From the NCBI GenBank assembly GCA_038997305.1, contig JAWAZZ010000002.1, positions 1 through 64,000 of the forward strand: 64,000 nt of DNA. Direction: 5' to 3'. Position 1 is the first letter of the stretch; each line of letters begins with the position of its first letter. Under the pieces are notes generated by a model. It saw nothing but the letters and a program-made list of their open reading frames with translations. It made no database searches and was not told where the DNA came from. The stretch comes from JAHLMO01 sp038997305 (GTDB lineage Archaea > Aenigmatarchaeota > Aenigmatarchaeia > CG10238-14 > SpSt-28). Positions 24,547 to 34,265 of this stretch are shown one piece after another. The position numbers and the translations under genes are program-made.

Positions 24547-26868
24547 ATGAAAAAACTCAAATTTAATACATTAGAAAGACACATTTTTAAAATAATAGAA
24601 AAAATAAAAATTCCACTCATAACCACTTCAATCCTTCTCTTAATAATTTACCTAGCTTTTTTTGTTAGATTAAAAACAGCGTATACAGATATTCCTCTAG
24701 ATTATGATCCTTGGTGGTTTTATAGACATGCAAAGGATATAGTAGAAAGATTTGATGAAGAGCATAGATTTGTTTTAAGTGCTTGGGATGTTTTAAGCTA
24801 TTTCCCTCCAGGTAGACCTATATTTTACGACGGATATAGTTATACTATTGCAATTTCCTACATTTTACTAAGAGATTATATTCACTTAAACTTCGAAAAA
24901 TATACTGTGTATTTTATAGCTGTATTTGCTGCTTTAGTTGCTATTCCTGCATTCTTTTTGGCAAAGTTTTTAACAAAAAGTAATTTAGCTGGTTTACTTG
25001 CTGCTTTTATAATAACTCTTTCACCTGCGTTTCTAACAGTTTCTATGGCTGGTTATGTTGATAGCGACGTGGTATATGTCTTTTACACATATCTTTCTAT
25101 TCTTTCAACTCTCCTTCTTTTTGAAAAATTCTTTAATGAAAAAATAGATTTTGTTAGAAGAAAAAATCTAAACAAAATCATAAGGCTAATACCTTACATC
25201 TTATTTACGATAGTTTCCTACTTCTTATTTGCATGGAACTGGAACTCTGCATATTACTTTTTACATTTCTTCGTTGTCTTTTTTGTAATCTACGGAGCTC
25301 TTAAGATTATAATACTTCCGCTATTCAAAATATCTAATTCAAAAGAAGGTTTTATAGAAATTCTTAATCTTGCTATAATCTTTTTAATTCCTATAGTTTT
25401 GGTAGAGATTTTAACATTCTACATAGAAAATGCATTTAACACTGTATTACCACATCCGATACAGACTTTAATAAATCAATATATTCTTGCAATTAAAGGT
25501 GGTTTAACTAGAGCTTTATTAGTTAACGTATCTGTAGCAGAACTTCAAACCCTAAACCCATTTAGCTTAGAAGGTATAAAGCAAATAGCAAACAGAGTTG
25601 GACTAATGTCATTTATTTTTTCAATTCTTTTAATTCCACTTTTCCTTTTCAAAATGCTTACAAAAAGATTTGAATGGAAGGAAATTTTCTTAATTTCTTG
25701 GCTATTAATTTCTCTATATCTCATTTCGCAAGGAGTTAGATTTTCTTTGCTTTTTGCAACGTCTTTAGCAATAATTTCATCATACACTTTGATTTCTTTT
25801 TATAATATTGCTTTGAATTACATTCAAAAAAACAGAAAAGATTTTGTTATATTCTTTAACACATTTTTCTTTGCTTTTATATTTCTTTTTGCCTTCTATT
25901 ACTTAGATAATGCGTTTAAAATCGCTAATGCAATGAAAGGAATGGAAATTAATGAAAATTGGAGAAGTGCTTTAGATTTCATTAAAACTCATGGAGATGA
26001 ATATACTTTAGTCGCTACCTGGTGGGATCCAGGCCATATAATAGCTGGTTATACTGGAATGAAAGTTCACGCAGATGGCGCACATTGTAGCTGGGAAGCT
26101 TGCATTCCATATAATCATGACATAAGAATCCAAGATATGGGAAGAATATTAACAACATCAAACGAAACTGAAGCATATGAAATTCTTAAAAAATATACAA
26201 GAATTTCTCAAGAAGATTGTAAAAGAGTTAAAAACGCTTTTCCAGAACTTTTTAACGAGAGTATTTGCAACATAACAATCAAAAAAGTTTACTTTATTGC
26301 TAGCCAAGATCTTATATTTAAATATTACTGGCCTTATTACTTCTCTTCTTGCTTAAGAAAATACTATCCAGATAATTCAATATGTTATACAAGAAGTGGA
26401 ATAGAAAACTTTTTCTTTATAAACAAACAAGCAGAAGGTAAAGTATATTCTTTCTTCATATTAAACATCCAGAAATCTGATATTAATAGAAACATCTTAG
26501 TTTATACAAGCCAAGCAGTTATTAACAATAGAGTAGTAGATGTTGATATAACTATCAAACCAGAAATTTATGAAAATCAAACAATCTTAGTTCCTTATTT
26601 AATGAATAGAGACGTAATTAAATATTTGGTATATTATCCTGCAGGACAACCAATAGTATTGAATTTAGAAAATTATGGAAAAAAGGCTAATGTAAATGCA
26701 ATGGTCATATTAGATCCTTCATTACAATACTTAATTTTTGCTGATTCTGATTTGATGAATTCAATGTTTACTAAAATGTATTTCTTAAATGGAATTGGTT
26801 TGGAAAAGTTTAAGTTAGTATTCAATAATCCAGAAGTTAAAATATATGAAGTTAATTTTGAACAATAA
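24547..26868 (+). CDS. aglB: oligosaccharyltransferase AglB (STT3)
   Basis: The 773-aa protein has an N-terminal membrane region of about 12-13 helices and a soluble C-terminal domain. Near the start PLDYDPWWFYRHAKD supplies the DxD-type catalytic acid; AGYVDSDVVYV is the second acidic loop. The sequon-binding motif is WWDPGH (ATWWDPGHIIAGYTG). It transfers lipid-linked glycans to asparagine of surface proteins. The next gene, 3 bp on, encodes another large membrane protein. Confidence 0.93.
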   Translation: MKKLKFNTLERHIFKIIEKIKIPLITTSILLLIIYLAFFVRLKTAYTDIPLDYDPWWFYRHAKDIVERFDEEHRFVLSAWDVLSYFPPGRPIFYDGYSYTIAISYILLRDYIHLNFEKYTVYFIAVFAALVAIPAFFLAKFLTKSNLAGLLAAFIITLSPAFLTVSMAGYVDSDVVYVFYTYLSILSTLLLFEKFFNEKIDFVRRKNLNKIIRLIPYILFTIVSYFLFAWNWNSAYYFLHFFVVFFVIYGALKIIILPLFKISNSKEGFIEILNLAIIFLIPIVLVEILTFYIENAFNTVLPHPIQTLINQYILAIKGGLTRALLVNVSVAELQTLNPFSLEGIKQIANRVGLMSFIFSILLIPLFLFKMLTKRFEWKEIFLISWLLISLYLISQGVRFSLLFATSLAIISSYTLISFYNIALNYIQKNRKDFVIFFNTFFFAFIFLFAFYYLDNAFKIANAMKGMEINENWRSALDFIKTHGDEYTLVATWWDPGHIIAGYTGMKVHADGAHCSWEACIPYNHDIRIQDMGRILTTSNETEAYEILKKYTRISQEDCKRVKNAFPELFNESICNITIKKVYFIASQDLIFKYYWPYYFSSCLRKYYPDNSICYTRSGIENFFFINKQAEGKVYSFFILNIQKSDINRNILVYTSQAVINNRVVDVDITIKPEIYENQTILVPYLMNRDVIKYLVYYPAGQPIVLNLENYGKKANVNAMVILDPSLQYLIFADSDLMNSMFTKMYFLNGIGLEKFKLVFNNPEVKIYEVNFEQ

Positions 26869-26871
26869 TTC

Positions 26872-28311
26872 ATGAGAGAAAAAATAATATACTCAATATT
26901 ACCACTAATCTTGTTGCTACTCCTTATTTTAACATCTAATATCTTAACTAAGAAAGAATTTATAATTTCAGAAGCTGAAAATTTAAATTGTGATAATTTA
27001 ATTTCAATAGGTTCAAAAATAACTTCTATTAACGATAAATACATAGAATCAAAAAAAGATTTTGATAATGTAATAAATGATTTAAGGGTTAATCAAACTT
27101 TCTTTATTGTCGCAGATAATAAGATAATAAGATGTTTATGGAAAAACGAAAGTAAATTAGATATAGTAGAAGTAATAAACAAACCTATAGGCTTTGGAAT
27201 AAACGTAGAAAGATTATACCTAGAAAACTCGGAAAAAAACAAAAAGTTTCTAAAATATTTAGGTTATTCAAATTTCATTGAAGATGATAAATACTTAATT
27301 TTACCTTATGATAGTAAATTGTTACTAGCTTTAAGCTCAAAACAAAACATTTCATTCTATATCGAAAGAATTTTAAACGTAGACAATGAATCTGTAATAA
27401 TAGAAAATAAAAAACTTGGTCTAGATGAACTAAAAAATCTCTTTGATGAAGTTGTATTCAACGAAAATAACGTAACTGTTAGAAAATTCTTATTTAATCA
27501 AAACGATTTAATAGATTTTAACTATAAGATTACTCATCTAACATATATTAATGTATACTATGTTACTTTCGAATTTGAAATAGATGAGAATGCTTCAAAA
27601 ACCCTAAACGAATATCTTCAAACAATACCAATTAGACTTATAAATTTTGAGAAATATTATGATGCAAAGCTCTTAGTAAAGGTTGATAACAATGTTCTAC
27701 TAGATTTCTATCTACCATACACAACTTTCGAAAGAAAAATAAATATAACCTTAATAAACTTCGAAGATTATAAAAAGGTTGTAGAAACCTTTTCACAATA
27801 CTTCCTATCAAAATCTGAGATAAAAGAAGAATTTGGATTCAAGCTCTTCTTTTTCGATATAGTTATAATATTAGTTTCTTCCCTTCTAACACTCTATTTA
27901 ATAATAAAGAAAAAGATAGAAAAAAGCTCTATGATAATTGTTTCTCCTCTAATTTTTTCTTCTCTCTTTTTCTCATCTCTTTTGTTCCTCTCCTTCTTAA
28001 TACTCTATCTAATATTTACTTTAAAAAACAGAAAATTAGATCTAACAAGAATGTTAATTGTCATTATCTCATTAATTCCAGTTATTTATTATTTTAACTA
28101 TGTGTACTTTTCTATTTTCTTCTTTTTCTTCTCACTTTTAATTTACAATATCTCAGAATTCATAGCGCTAAAATATCATAAACTAAGAGGAATTTTAGAA
28201 ATTCTTTTAGGAATTGTGGCTCTTTCGATTTACTTCTTTAATCCGATAATATCTTATTCTTTATTAATCTCAGTATTTGCAAAAGTTTATCGAGAATTTT
28301 ATAGTTATTAA
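26872..28311 (+). CDS. SecD-like or PDZ-containing polytopic membrane protein
   Basis: The 479-aa protein has one N-terminal helix (about 5-24), a large outer region (about 25-320) and five or six C-terminal helices. This is the SecD topology. The first outer part (GSKITSINDKYIESKKDF) resembles a PDZ strand-loop. The stretch with GFGINVE and the later SecD-like spacing are only suggestive. It follows aglB by 3 bp. Its last 74 bp overlap a PAP2 gene on the opposite strand. SecD, or an unknown envelope protein, are the main options. Confidence 0.45.
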   Translation: MREKIIYSILPLILLLLLILTSNILTKKEFIISEAENLNCDNLISIGSKITSINDKYIESKKDFDNVINDLRVNQTFFIVADNKIIRCLWKNESKLDIVEVINKPIGFGINVERLYLENSEKNKKFLKYLGYSNFIEDDKYLILPYDSKLLLALSSKQNISFYIERILNVDNESVIIENKKLGLDELKNLFDEVVFNENNVTVRKFLFNQNDLIDFNYKITHLTYINVYYVTFEFEIDENASKTLNEYLQTIPIRLINFEKYYDAKLLVKVDNNVLLDFYLPYTTFERKINITLINFEDYKKVVETFSQYFLSKSEIKEEFGFKLFFFDIVIILVSSLLTLYLIIKKKIEKSSMIIVSPLIFSSLFFSSLLFLSFLILYLIFTLKNRKLDLTRMLIVIISLIPVIYYFNYVYFSIFFFFFSLLIYNISEFIALKYHKLRGILEILLGIVALSIYFFNPIISYSLLISVFAKVYREFYSY

Positions 28312-28783
28312 ACAGATAAAAGAAGAAAACAGCAAGTATAATAGAAAATATTACATCACTCATATAATGAACTCTCAAAACAAGAATAGAAAAAAATTCA
28401 AAAATCGAGAATAATATTATTGGATATTTAAGATAAGGTACTCTAACAAAATAAATCGAAAACAGTATTAACAATGTAGCGAAATATGAATGAGACGAAG
28501 GAAACGAATAATCTATCTTTTGAATTATACTACCTTCATATCTTTCTCTCTTAATTGTATATTTCAATATATAGATAGTAGAGAAACCTATTAAAGAAAG
28601 CAAAATCAATAAACTCAAAATACTTTTATTCTGTTCAAAAAAGTAAAAATATAAAGAAAAAACTAAAAATATTAAATAGAAGTAGTAATAAGAAAAAAAT
28701 GCTAAGAACATTATGCTAGAAAAATCAAAATTATTGAGAAAGGAAAAAAATAGTCTATCTAAAAACTCTACATATTCAAACAT
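28238..28783 (-). CDS. PAP2 family membrane phosphatase
   Basis: The 181-aa protein has five or six membrane helices and the three PAP2 motifs: KRERYE, SFPSSHSYF and LRVHYMSDV (R, H, D). It would hydrolyse a lipid phosphate or polyprenyl pyrophosphate on the outer face. With AglB nearby, recycling of the dolichol-type glycan carrier is a reasonable guess. The 3' 74 bp overlap the preceding convergent gene, the longest coding overlap in the window. Confidence 0.82.
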   Translation of the reverse strand: MFEYVEFLDRLFFSFLNNFDFSSIMFLAFFSYYYFYLIFLVFSLYFYFFEQNKSILSLLILLSLIGFSTIYILKYTIKRERYEGSIIQKIDYSFPSSHSYFATLLILFSIYFVRVPYLKYPIILFSIFEFFSILVLRVHYMSDVIFSIILAVFFFYLFNNYKILDKLLQILRLIKNKILSD

Positions 28784-28794
28784 TTTCCTTCAAA

Positions 28795-29217
28795 TCAATC
28801 TTTTAGAATCTCTTTTATTTTTTCTATTTTTTCTTTAAGCTTTTTGTTTTCTTCTATAATATTTGCTAGTTCTCCTGAAAAAAACAAATTGACTAGCTCG
28901 ATTTCATTCTTCAATTCTCCCTTCTTCAAAAGTTCATAAGTTTCTAAAACTAATTTTCCTGCTTTAGATTCTCCTTCTATATGTTTCTTTATAGTTTGTT
29001 CAGTTCTCCCAACTTCTGTAGCAATTTCTCTTAAACTCATTTTGGCTTTTGCTCTTGCTATAGCTGCTGCAGCTACAAATAAACTGTCTACCCACGTTAG
29101 TCTTTCTTGTGGATCTTTTGCAAGCTCCAATACATCTTTTCTAAACAAAGTAGCAAAAAATAAATAATTCTGCAAATCCTCTATCTCTTTTCTTCCTATT
29201 GGATTTAATGGTATCAT
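28795..29217 (-). CDS. KaiC-associated HTH regulator
   Basis: The 140-aa protein contains a helix-turn-helix (MSLREIATEVGRTEQTIKKH) after a helical domain (LTWVDSLFVAAAAIARAKAK). A coiled tail ends it (ENKKLKEKIEKIKEILK). Archaeal proteins of this type are found with KaiC-like ATPases; here the start overlaps the KaiC-like stop by 4 nt. It probably binds DNA and takes its input from the ATPase. Confidence 0.75.
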   Translation of the reverse strand: MIPLNPIGRKEIEDLQNYLFFATLFRKDVLELAKDPQERLTWVDSLFVAAAAIARAKAKMSLREIATEVGRTEQTIKKHIEGESKAGKLVLETYELLKKGELKNEIELVNLFFSGELANIIEENKKLKEKIEKIKEILKD

Positions 29218-29936
29218 AATTTAACAATTCTATCTTTATGAACTATTATTCCTTTATCTGTTATTTCGAATTCGTGTCTTTTCATAGAGTGAGATGTACC
29301 TCTCATTTTCCAAATTATTAAAGACCTTTTCAACTCTCCATTAATCTCGTCTAAATCTAGCCTTATTATTCCATCTACTCCATGCTCAACTCCAGGACCA
29401 CCAAACCCTCTTTCTCCAACACTTATCTGACTTACAAAAATACTTGTAGTTCCTAAACCTGCAAAAACTCTTTTTAATGTTAATACAATCTTTCTAGCAA
29501 CACTTGGTTTATCTATATATAATGTTGTGACACTATCAATAACAACCCTTTTTGCATTAACATTAGTTACTGCTTCTCTAACTACATCTATAAATTCCCT
29601 TAGATCTGTTAAATCTTGAACTATATATTTTTCATACTCTTTAGCCTTTCCTATTCCGCTACTAAACGCATCTACCAAAGCAAACATATTTTTTTCTTCA
29701 TATTGCTTTACATTCCATCCAAATTGTAACATGTTTTGCCTAACTTGTGCCGGATGTTCCTCTAAAGCAACATATACTCCATTTTCATTCATCTGCAGCC
29801 CATTCCATAAGAATTGTTGAGCAAATATAGTCTTTCCAGTACCTGGTCCTCCGCTTAATAAAACTACGTTTCTCTCTGGAATTCCCCCATTTAATAAATC
29901 ATCTAAGCCAGGTATTCCTGTTTTTACTCTTCTCAT
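29214..29936 (-). CDS. single-domain KaiC/Rad55-like ATPase
   Basis: The 240-aa RecA-fold protein starts with VKTGIPGLDDLLNGGIPERN, the KaiC-family N-terminus. Walker A is GGPGTGKT and Walker B is KRVVIDSVTTL. It lacks the second KaiC domain and the HhH of RadA. Archaeal proteins of this group act in signalling or motility control. It is coupled to the HTH protein and lies 21 bp downstream of polB. Confidence 0.85.
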   Translation of the reverse strand: MRRVKTGIPGLDDLLNGGIPERNVVLLSGGPGTGKTIFAQQFLWNGLQMNENGVYVALEEHPAQVRQNMLQFGWNVKQYEEKNMFALVDAFSSGIGKAKEYEKYIVQDLTDLREFIDVVREAVTNVNAKRVVIDSVTTLYIDKPSVARKIVLTLKRVFAGLGTTSIFVSQISVGERGFGGPGVEHGVDGIIRLDLDEINGELKRSLIIWKMRGTSHSMKRHEFEITDKGIIVHKDRIVKL

Positions 29937-29957
29937 AAAATTATAGTGTTTGAAAAT

Positions 29958-32690
29958 TTAAAAAGATAAAACTTTTGATTTTGCGCTAGAAGAATAAAAG
30001 ATTATTTCACCATTACAAATAGGACATATACCATTTAACGTAGGTCTTCTATAAACTGTAGAGCAATTATTACAAATAAAACCTATTAATTCTTCATGCT
30101 TTATCTTATCTGCAATACCTTTCGAAATCTGCTTATTTTCGCTATTACCATTACCGTTTTTTATCGTATTATTTATTAAAGATAATAGGGAAATCTGCCT
30201 ACTACCAGTTATAAACTGAGAAGATGAAATACCTATTACATTGAATATTCTTTCGAGTGGAGGCAAAAGTTGATGATAGATATAATAATCTGCATCTATC
30301 GGTATCTTGTTTTTCTTTACATATTCTGGTGTTTCTGCCCTTTCAACAATTTTTTGTGGACCTGCAACTATTACATAACTTACTCTATCACCAACACCAG
30401 GTATATTTGCCTCTCCTCTCCTTATCATTTTCTTAACAAGCTCAATGTGTGGTTGCTGACCTTTATATTTATCTAACGGTCTTGATATCGATTTTACTAT
30501 TGCCAATTTTTCTACATCAATTTCATTATTTTTCAATTTCTTAAATATATCTCTTACATACTCAAAAGCTTTTTTCTTGTCGCCTTCTATCAGCAATATT
30601 TCTATCACTTTCGACAAAGTTTCGGTAACTAAATCACACCAATCTCTTCTTACAGTTTCTATACCTTTCATTACTATCTTACCATTATCTTTTAAATCTT
30701 CGAATAAATATCCAGCATATTTTTTCTTTGTTATAAAAATTATTTTTTTCATTACACCTTCTATCTTCATCTTTATGTATTCTGGAGTTTTTGAATTAAC
30801 ATACTCTTCTATCTTTTTTCCTACTTCAAAAACTTTTTCAAAGCTATCTACATTATTACCAACTTTTACCATTACAGAATCTGTATCACCATAAACAACT
30901 TCATAACCTAGTTCTTTTTCTACTATTTCTTTAACTCTTGTTATCCAATATCTACCATAAGCTGTTATCGTGTTTGCAATGTCAGAAACAAAAAATCTAG
31001 CTCTCAAATATCCGCTATATCCATAAAAAGCATTGGCTAAAAGTTTTAATGCTAGTTGTTTTGCATCAAGCAAATTTTTCTTTATAGGATCTTGTTCTTT
31101 TTTCATTAAGCTTTTTACTTTATCTCTTTCTTCTATTAATCTTTTTAAAACTCTGGGATAAATTCCTTCTTTAACTTTTTTAGAAACAAAATATGTTTTA
31201 ATGGGTGATTCTATAACTTCTAATCCTTCTACTTTATTTTTTAAATAAGTTGTTGGGCAAATATTGTATTGAATTATTAAACTTGGATATAGAGATTTGA
31301 AATCTAAGTAAACAACATTTTCATGTAACCCTGCTTTAGGCTCTAAAACTATTGCACCTTTCACTTCTTCCTTTTCTCTTTCTTTCAATTCTCTTTTACT
31401 TGGTTTATTAGGTATAACAATATCTTCTTTATTAAATTCTCTTAGCAAAAACTGTTCTATTCTTAAAGATTCGCTTCCACTTAATGAATCTTGCAATAAT
31501 AATCCGCTCAATCTAGAAATTTCTATATACTGGGAAATAAAATCTCTGCTTAACATAATTTCCAAAACTAATTCTGCATCCGTTTTTGCATATTTTATCA
31601 ATCTTAACAAATCTTCATCACTTCCTTTCCAAAGTTTTATTATTTCACTTCTATCTACATCTTCCTTCGTTTTTCCTATAAGAATTTGAGCAACATCACC
31701 CAAACCCAATCTTTTTGTTTTAAACATTCCTTTTTTAGAAAATTCTTTAAGTATTTCGTAAAAGTCTATTATAACTCTTCCAACAATAGAATTTTTGTAT
31801 CTTTCCTCACCTATTTTGGAAGATTTAGCCGATTTTTTAGCTCTTCCTAAATAGGGTTTTATCTTGTTTATTCTGCATCTTTCTACAATATATGGAATAT
31901 CAAAGTTGTTGATGTTGTACCCAATTAAAAAATCGGGATCGAACTTTTTCACGATTTCTAAAAACTTTTTTAGCATTTCAGCTTCATTCTCAAAACTTAA
32001 TATATAATCGTGCTCATTACTTAAATTAACTTTTTTTGAAACTAATACCAAACTTTTTTTACCTTCAAATTCTGGATAAAACGATAGAGATATTATTGAT
32101 ATAGGATTCGTTTTAACATCAGGAATTCCACTCTCATTTGCAACTTCAATATCAAAAGATAAAATTTTGAAATTAGGTAATTTATTTTCTTCTAATTCTT
32201 CAAACTTGCTAGCTTCGAATTTTAACTCTGTAAAAACTGTTTTTGTATGGTTAACAAATTCGCCTTCTGCTACATACCATTTACAACCAGCTAAATTATT
32301 ATCTGCCATGAATCTATATTTGAAAAGTATGTCTGCTTCGAATGTTTTTTCGACAAAACTTTGGGAATGTAAATCCTCTCTTATTAAAGGAACTTTCGAA
32401 GGATTTTTGAGAGTTATCTTATATAACTTCGCTTTCTTATCCTGATAACCTATTGGCAAATATTTTTCAACCTTTTCAACTTTTACTATTAAATTCTTAT
32501 ATTTTCTTTCTAAAAAATCAAAAAATAAATGTTCGCTGTTTTCTTTTATTTTAACATAAAAGTAAGGAAAGAAATTTCTAACAAAAATTGTTATGGAATT
32601 GTTTGTTTCAGTTTTTCCATATATTCTAATTAGAGGTACATCGTCTACAATATCATAATCTACATCTAACAAGAAAAAACTAACTTTCAT
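29958..32690 (-). CDS. polB: family B DNA polymerase with C-terminal zinc module
   Basis: The 910-aa polymerase is one chain, unlike split nanoarchaeal PolB. Exonuclease motifs include SFDIEVA (D180, E182), GYNINNFDIP and KYAKTDAELV. Polymerase motifs are DFKSLYPSLI (A), KLLANAFYGY (B) and YGDTDSV (C). After the thumb, about 90 residues carry a serine/asparagine-rich linker and a four-cysteine module, C873, C876, C889 and C892 (CNNC and CPIC). A C-terminal cysteine module is typical of eukaryotic B-family polymerases and of PolD large subunit, and binds the B-subunit there. A DP1-like gene is 33 bp upstream. Confidence 0.95.
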   Translation of the reverse strand: MKVSFFLLDVDYDIVDDVPLIRIYGKTETNNSITIFVRNFFPYFYVKIKENSEHLFFDFLERKYKNLIVKVEKVEKYLPIGYQDKKAKLYKITLKNPSKVPLIREDLHSQSFVEKTFEADILFKYRFMADNNLAGCKWYVAEGEFVNHTKTVFTELKFEASKFEELEENKLPNFKILSFDIEVANESGIPDVKTNPISIISLSFYPEFEGKKSLVLVSKKVNLSNEHDYILSFENEAEMLKKFLEIVKKFDPDFLIGYNINNFDIPYIVERCRINKIKPYLGRAKKSAKSSKIGEERYKNSIVGRVIIDFYEILKEFSKKGMFKTKRLGLGDVAQILIGKTKEDVDRSEIIKLWKGSDEDLLRLIKYAKTDAELVLEIMLSRDFISQYIEISRLSGLLLQDSLSGSESLRIEQFLLREFNKEDIVIPNKPSKRELKEREKEEVKGAIVLEPKAGLHENVVYLDFKSLYPSLIIQYNICPTTYLKNKVEGLEVIESPIKTYFVSKKVKEGIYPRVLKRLIEERDKVKSLMKKEQDPIKKNLLDAKQLALKLLANAFYGYSGYLRARFFVSDIANTITAYGRYWITRVKEIVEKELGYEVVYGDTDSVMVKVGNNVDSFEKVFEVGKKIEEYVNSKTPEYIKMKIEGVMKKIIFITKKKYAGYLFEDLKDNGKIVMKGIETVRRDWCDLVTETLSKVIEILLIEGDKKKAFEYVRDIFKKLKNNEIDVEKLAIVKSISRPLDKYKGQQPHIELVKKMIRRGEANIPGVGDRVSYVIVAGPQKIVERAETPEYVKKNKIPIDADYYIYHQLLPPLERIFNVIGISSSQFITGSRQISLLSLINNTIKNGNGNSENKQISKGIADKIKHEELIGFICNNCSTVYRRPTLNGICPICNGEIIFYSSSAKSKVLSF

Positions 32691-32723
32691 GAAATTTTAA
32701 AATATGTATGTGATATATATGAG

Positions 32724-33734
32724 TTACTCTTCTCTATTATATATTTTCTTTTCTTTAAAATCGATTAAACAGTTCTTAAGGTTCTTAGGAATTTCTATCA
32801 TTAACGGGTTTGTATCAACAAAATTCGCTCTATCTTTATTAGAATTGTAAACTATAAAAACGTTTGGTAATTGAAGAAGTAGTGCCATATCATCTTTATA
32901 TTTTACAAACTCTTCGAACTTAGGTGTTATTAATCTAGTCTTTAAGAAAAAATCTAAATCAAAACCTATCTTATTCGAATCAATAGCAACAAAGAAGAAA
33001 TCCTCTATAAAAAACCTATGTATAGGGATTTTCCTATCCAAATAAATAGTATTTTCTTCTACTTTATTTTCATCGGCTAAAAAAATATTTACATCTCCTT
33101 TATCTTCACTTTCTATTTTTTCAGTAAAAAATCCTATTTTTAAATCTAAATTCGAGTTTTGTTTGGAAACTTTCTCAAAATCTTTTTGTTTAAATTCTGG
33201 AAAGAATATCTCTTCAAAAACTATTTGAGAATCTTCGAAAAAACATTTAGCACCTATTACTATATCTTCCCTTAAGTATTTCAAATAACTCTTAGCCTTT
33301 TCTGATAATTTGACTTCCACTCTAGAAGATAAATCCTCTATTACTATTTTTTCATCTCTAACCGAGTATAAAATTCCTATTATCGAAAATGTTTTAAACC
33401 TCTTAGAAATTTTATTAATAGAAATTGGATTTAAAAATAATACATCGTTCTTTATTATCTCAGAAAGTTTTTCGTATCTTCTTTTTATAATTTCTATATA
33501 CTCTATTATTTTTATCTCGGTATGTAGTGTTGGAAATATCATCGAGATTTTATATATTTTTTTCTTAGCTTCCCTTAATATCTTTTCTATTTCATTTTTT
33601 TCTAGAACTTTTGGTTCTTGAGATTTTGGTAAACTATTCAATAATAACTTAAATTCGTCATCACTCAGCGATAGTATATATTTAGAATCCCTAACTAAAT
33701 ATCCTTTTTTTAAAAGTTCTATTATTCTATCCAT
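32724..33734 (-). CDS. degenerate PolD small subunit (DP1-like, catalytic site lost)
   Basis: The 336-aa protein aligns by eye with DP1 of PolD. The N-terminal helix domain (IIELLKKGYLVRDSKYIL), the pre-OB helix (IIKRRYEKLSEIIKN), the OB fold (FSIIGILYSVRDEKIVIEDL to IVFEEIFFPEF, 116-180) and the start of the phosphoesterase domain (about 197) are in order. Where DP1 reads ISDIHVG this protein has GFFTEKIES, and no GDVVD, GNHD or GHVH motif follows. The metal site is lost and the domain is shortened to about 130 residues. It directly precedes polB. Function as an inactive accessory B-subunit is inferred. Confidence 0.68.
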   Translation of the reverse strand: MDRIIELLKKGYLVRDSKYILSLSDDEFKLLLNSLPKSQEPKVLEKNEIEKILREAKKKIYKISMIFPTLHTEIKIIEYIEIIKRRYEKLSEIIKNDVLFLNPISINKISKRFKTFSIIGILYSVRDEKIVIEDLSSRVEVKLSEKAKSYLKYLREDIVIGAKCFFEDSQIVFEEIFFPEFKQKDFEKVSKQNSNLDLKIGFFTEKIESEDKGDVNIFLADENKVEENTIYLDRKIPIHRFFIEDFFFVAIDSNKIGFDLDFFLKTRLITPKFEEFVKYKDDMALLLQLPNVFIVYNSNKDRANFVDTNPLMIEIPKNLKNCLIDFKEKKIYNREE

Positions 33735-33743
33735 TTCATATTA

Positions 33744-34007
33744 TTATTTTTTAACTTCTAAATAGTAAAGTGTTAAGCCTTTTTCGTTTGGTTTTTTTGA
33801 ATGTGGTGTTTCCATCTTTTTTACTCTATCTAGTTTTACCAATTCTTCTAAATATTTTCTGACTGTGTTCCAACTAACATTTTTTTTCAATCTTTCTGAA
33901 ATAAATGCTGTTATTTTTCTCACGTTAGATGGATATGGATGTAATGAAAAATACTCTTCTATTAAAGAATAGATTTCAAATCTTATCGACGGTCTACCCC
34001 TCTTCAT
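33744..34007 (-). CDS. small winged-helix DNA-binding protein
   Basis: The 87-aa protein has a basic start (KRGRPSIRF) and a winged helix: helices around PSNVRKITAFISERLKKN, recognition helix VSWNTVRKYLEEL, and a beta wing. It lies 9 bp upstream of the DP1-like gene and next to the 21-bp repeat array. It could bind that array; this is inference only. Confidence 0.65.
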   Translation of the reverse strand: MKRGRPSIRFEIYSLIEEYFSLHPYPSNVRKITAFISERLKKNVSWNTVRKYLEELVKLDRVKKMETPHSKKPNEKGLTLYYLEVKK

Positions 34008-34142
34008 AATATTTTTTATGAACTTTCATATTATAATTTGTGCAATCCATATATATATTTACTTGATTTCTGTTTCTTAATAACATTGTAGTAAATAAAA
34101 CAATCCTAAGTTTTTAATACTAAAACAAAATTAATTAAAATT

Positions 34143-34195
34143 ATAACGTTGTTATATTTGATATTGATCAATAAGTTATTAAAAATGTAACGTTA
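34143..34195. other. cluster of small palindromes beside the repeat array
   Basis: Within this AT-rich stretch are ATAAC-GTT-GTTAT (34143-34155), the 12-bp palindrome TATTGATCAATA (34162-34173), and TAACGTTA (34188-34195). The word TAACGTT therefore occurs twice, 44 bp apart. These could be protein-binding sites next to the iterons. The rest of 34008-34260 is A/T-rich with no gene that I can support. Confidence 0.4.
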
Positions 34196-34265
34196 TTAAA
34201 AATTGGACAAAATTTAAATAAAGATTAAATTCATTCTTTATTAAATTTGTTACACAAATATTTTT

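Noticed and set aside
29958..32690. Split or intein-containing PolB as in Nanoarchaeum equitans
   Set aside because: The ORF is a single chain with all motifs in order and no intein-sized insert.
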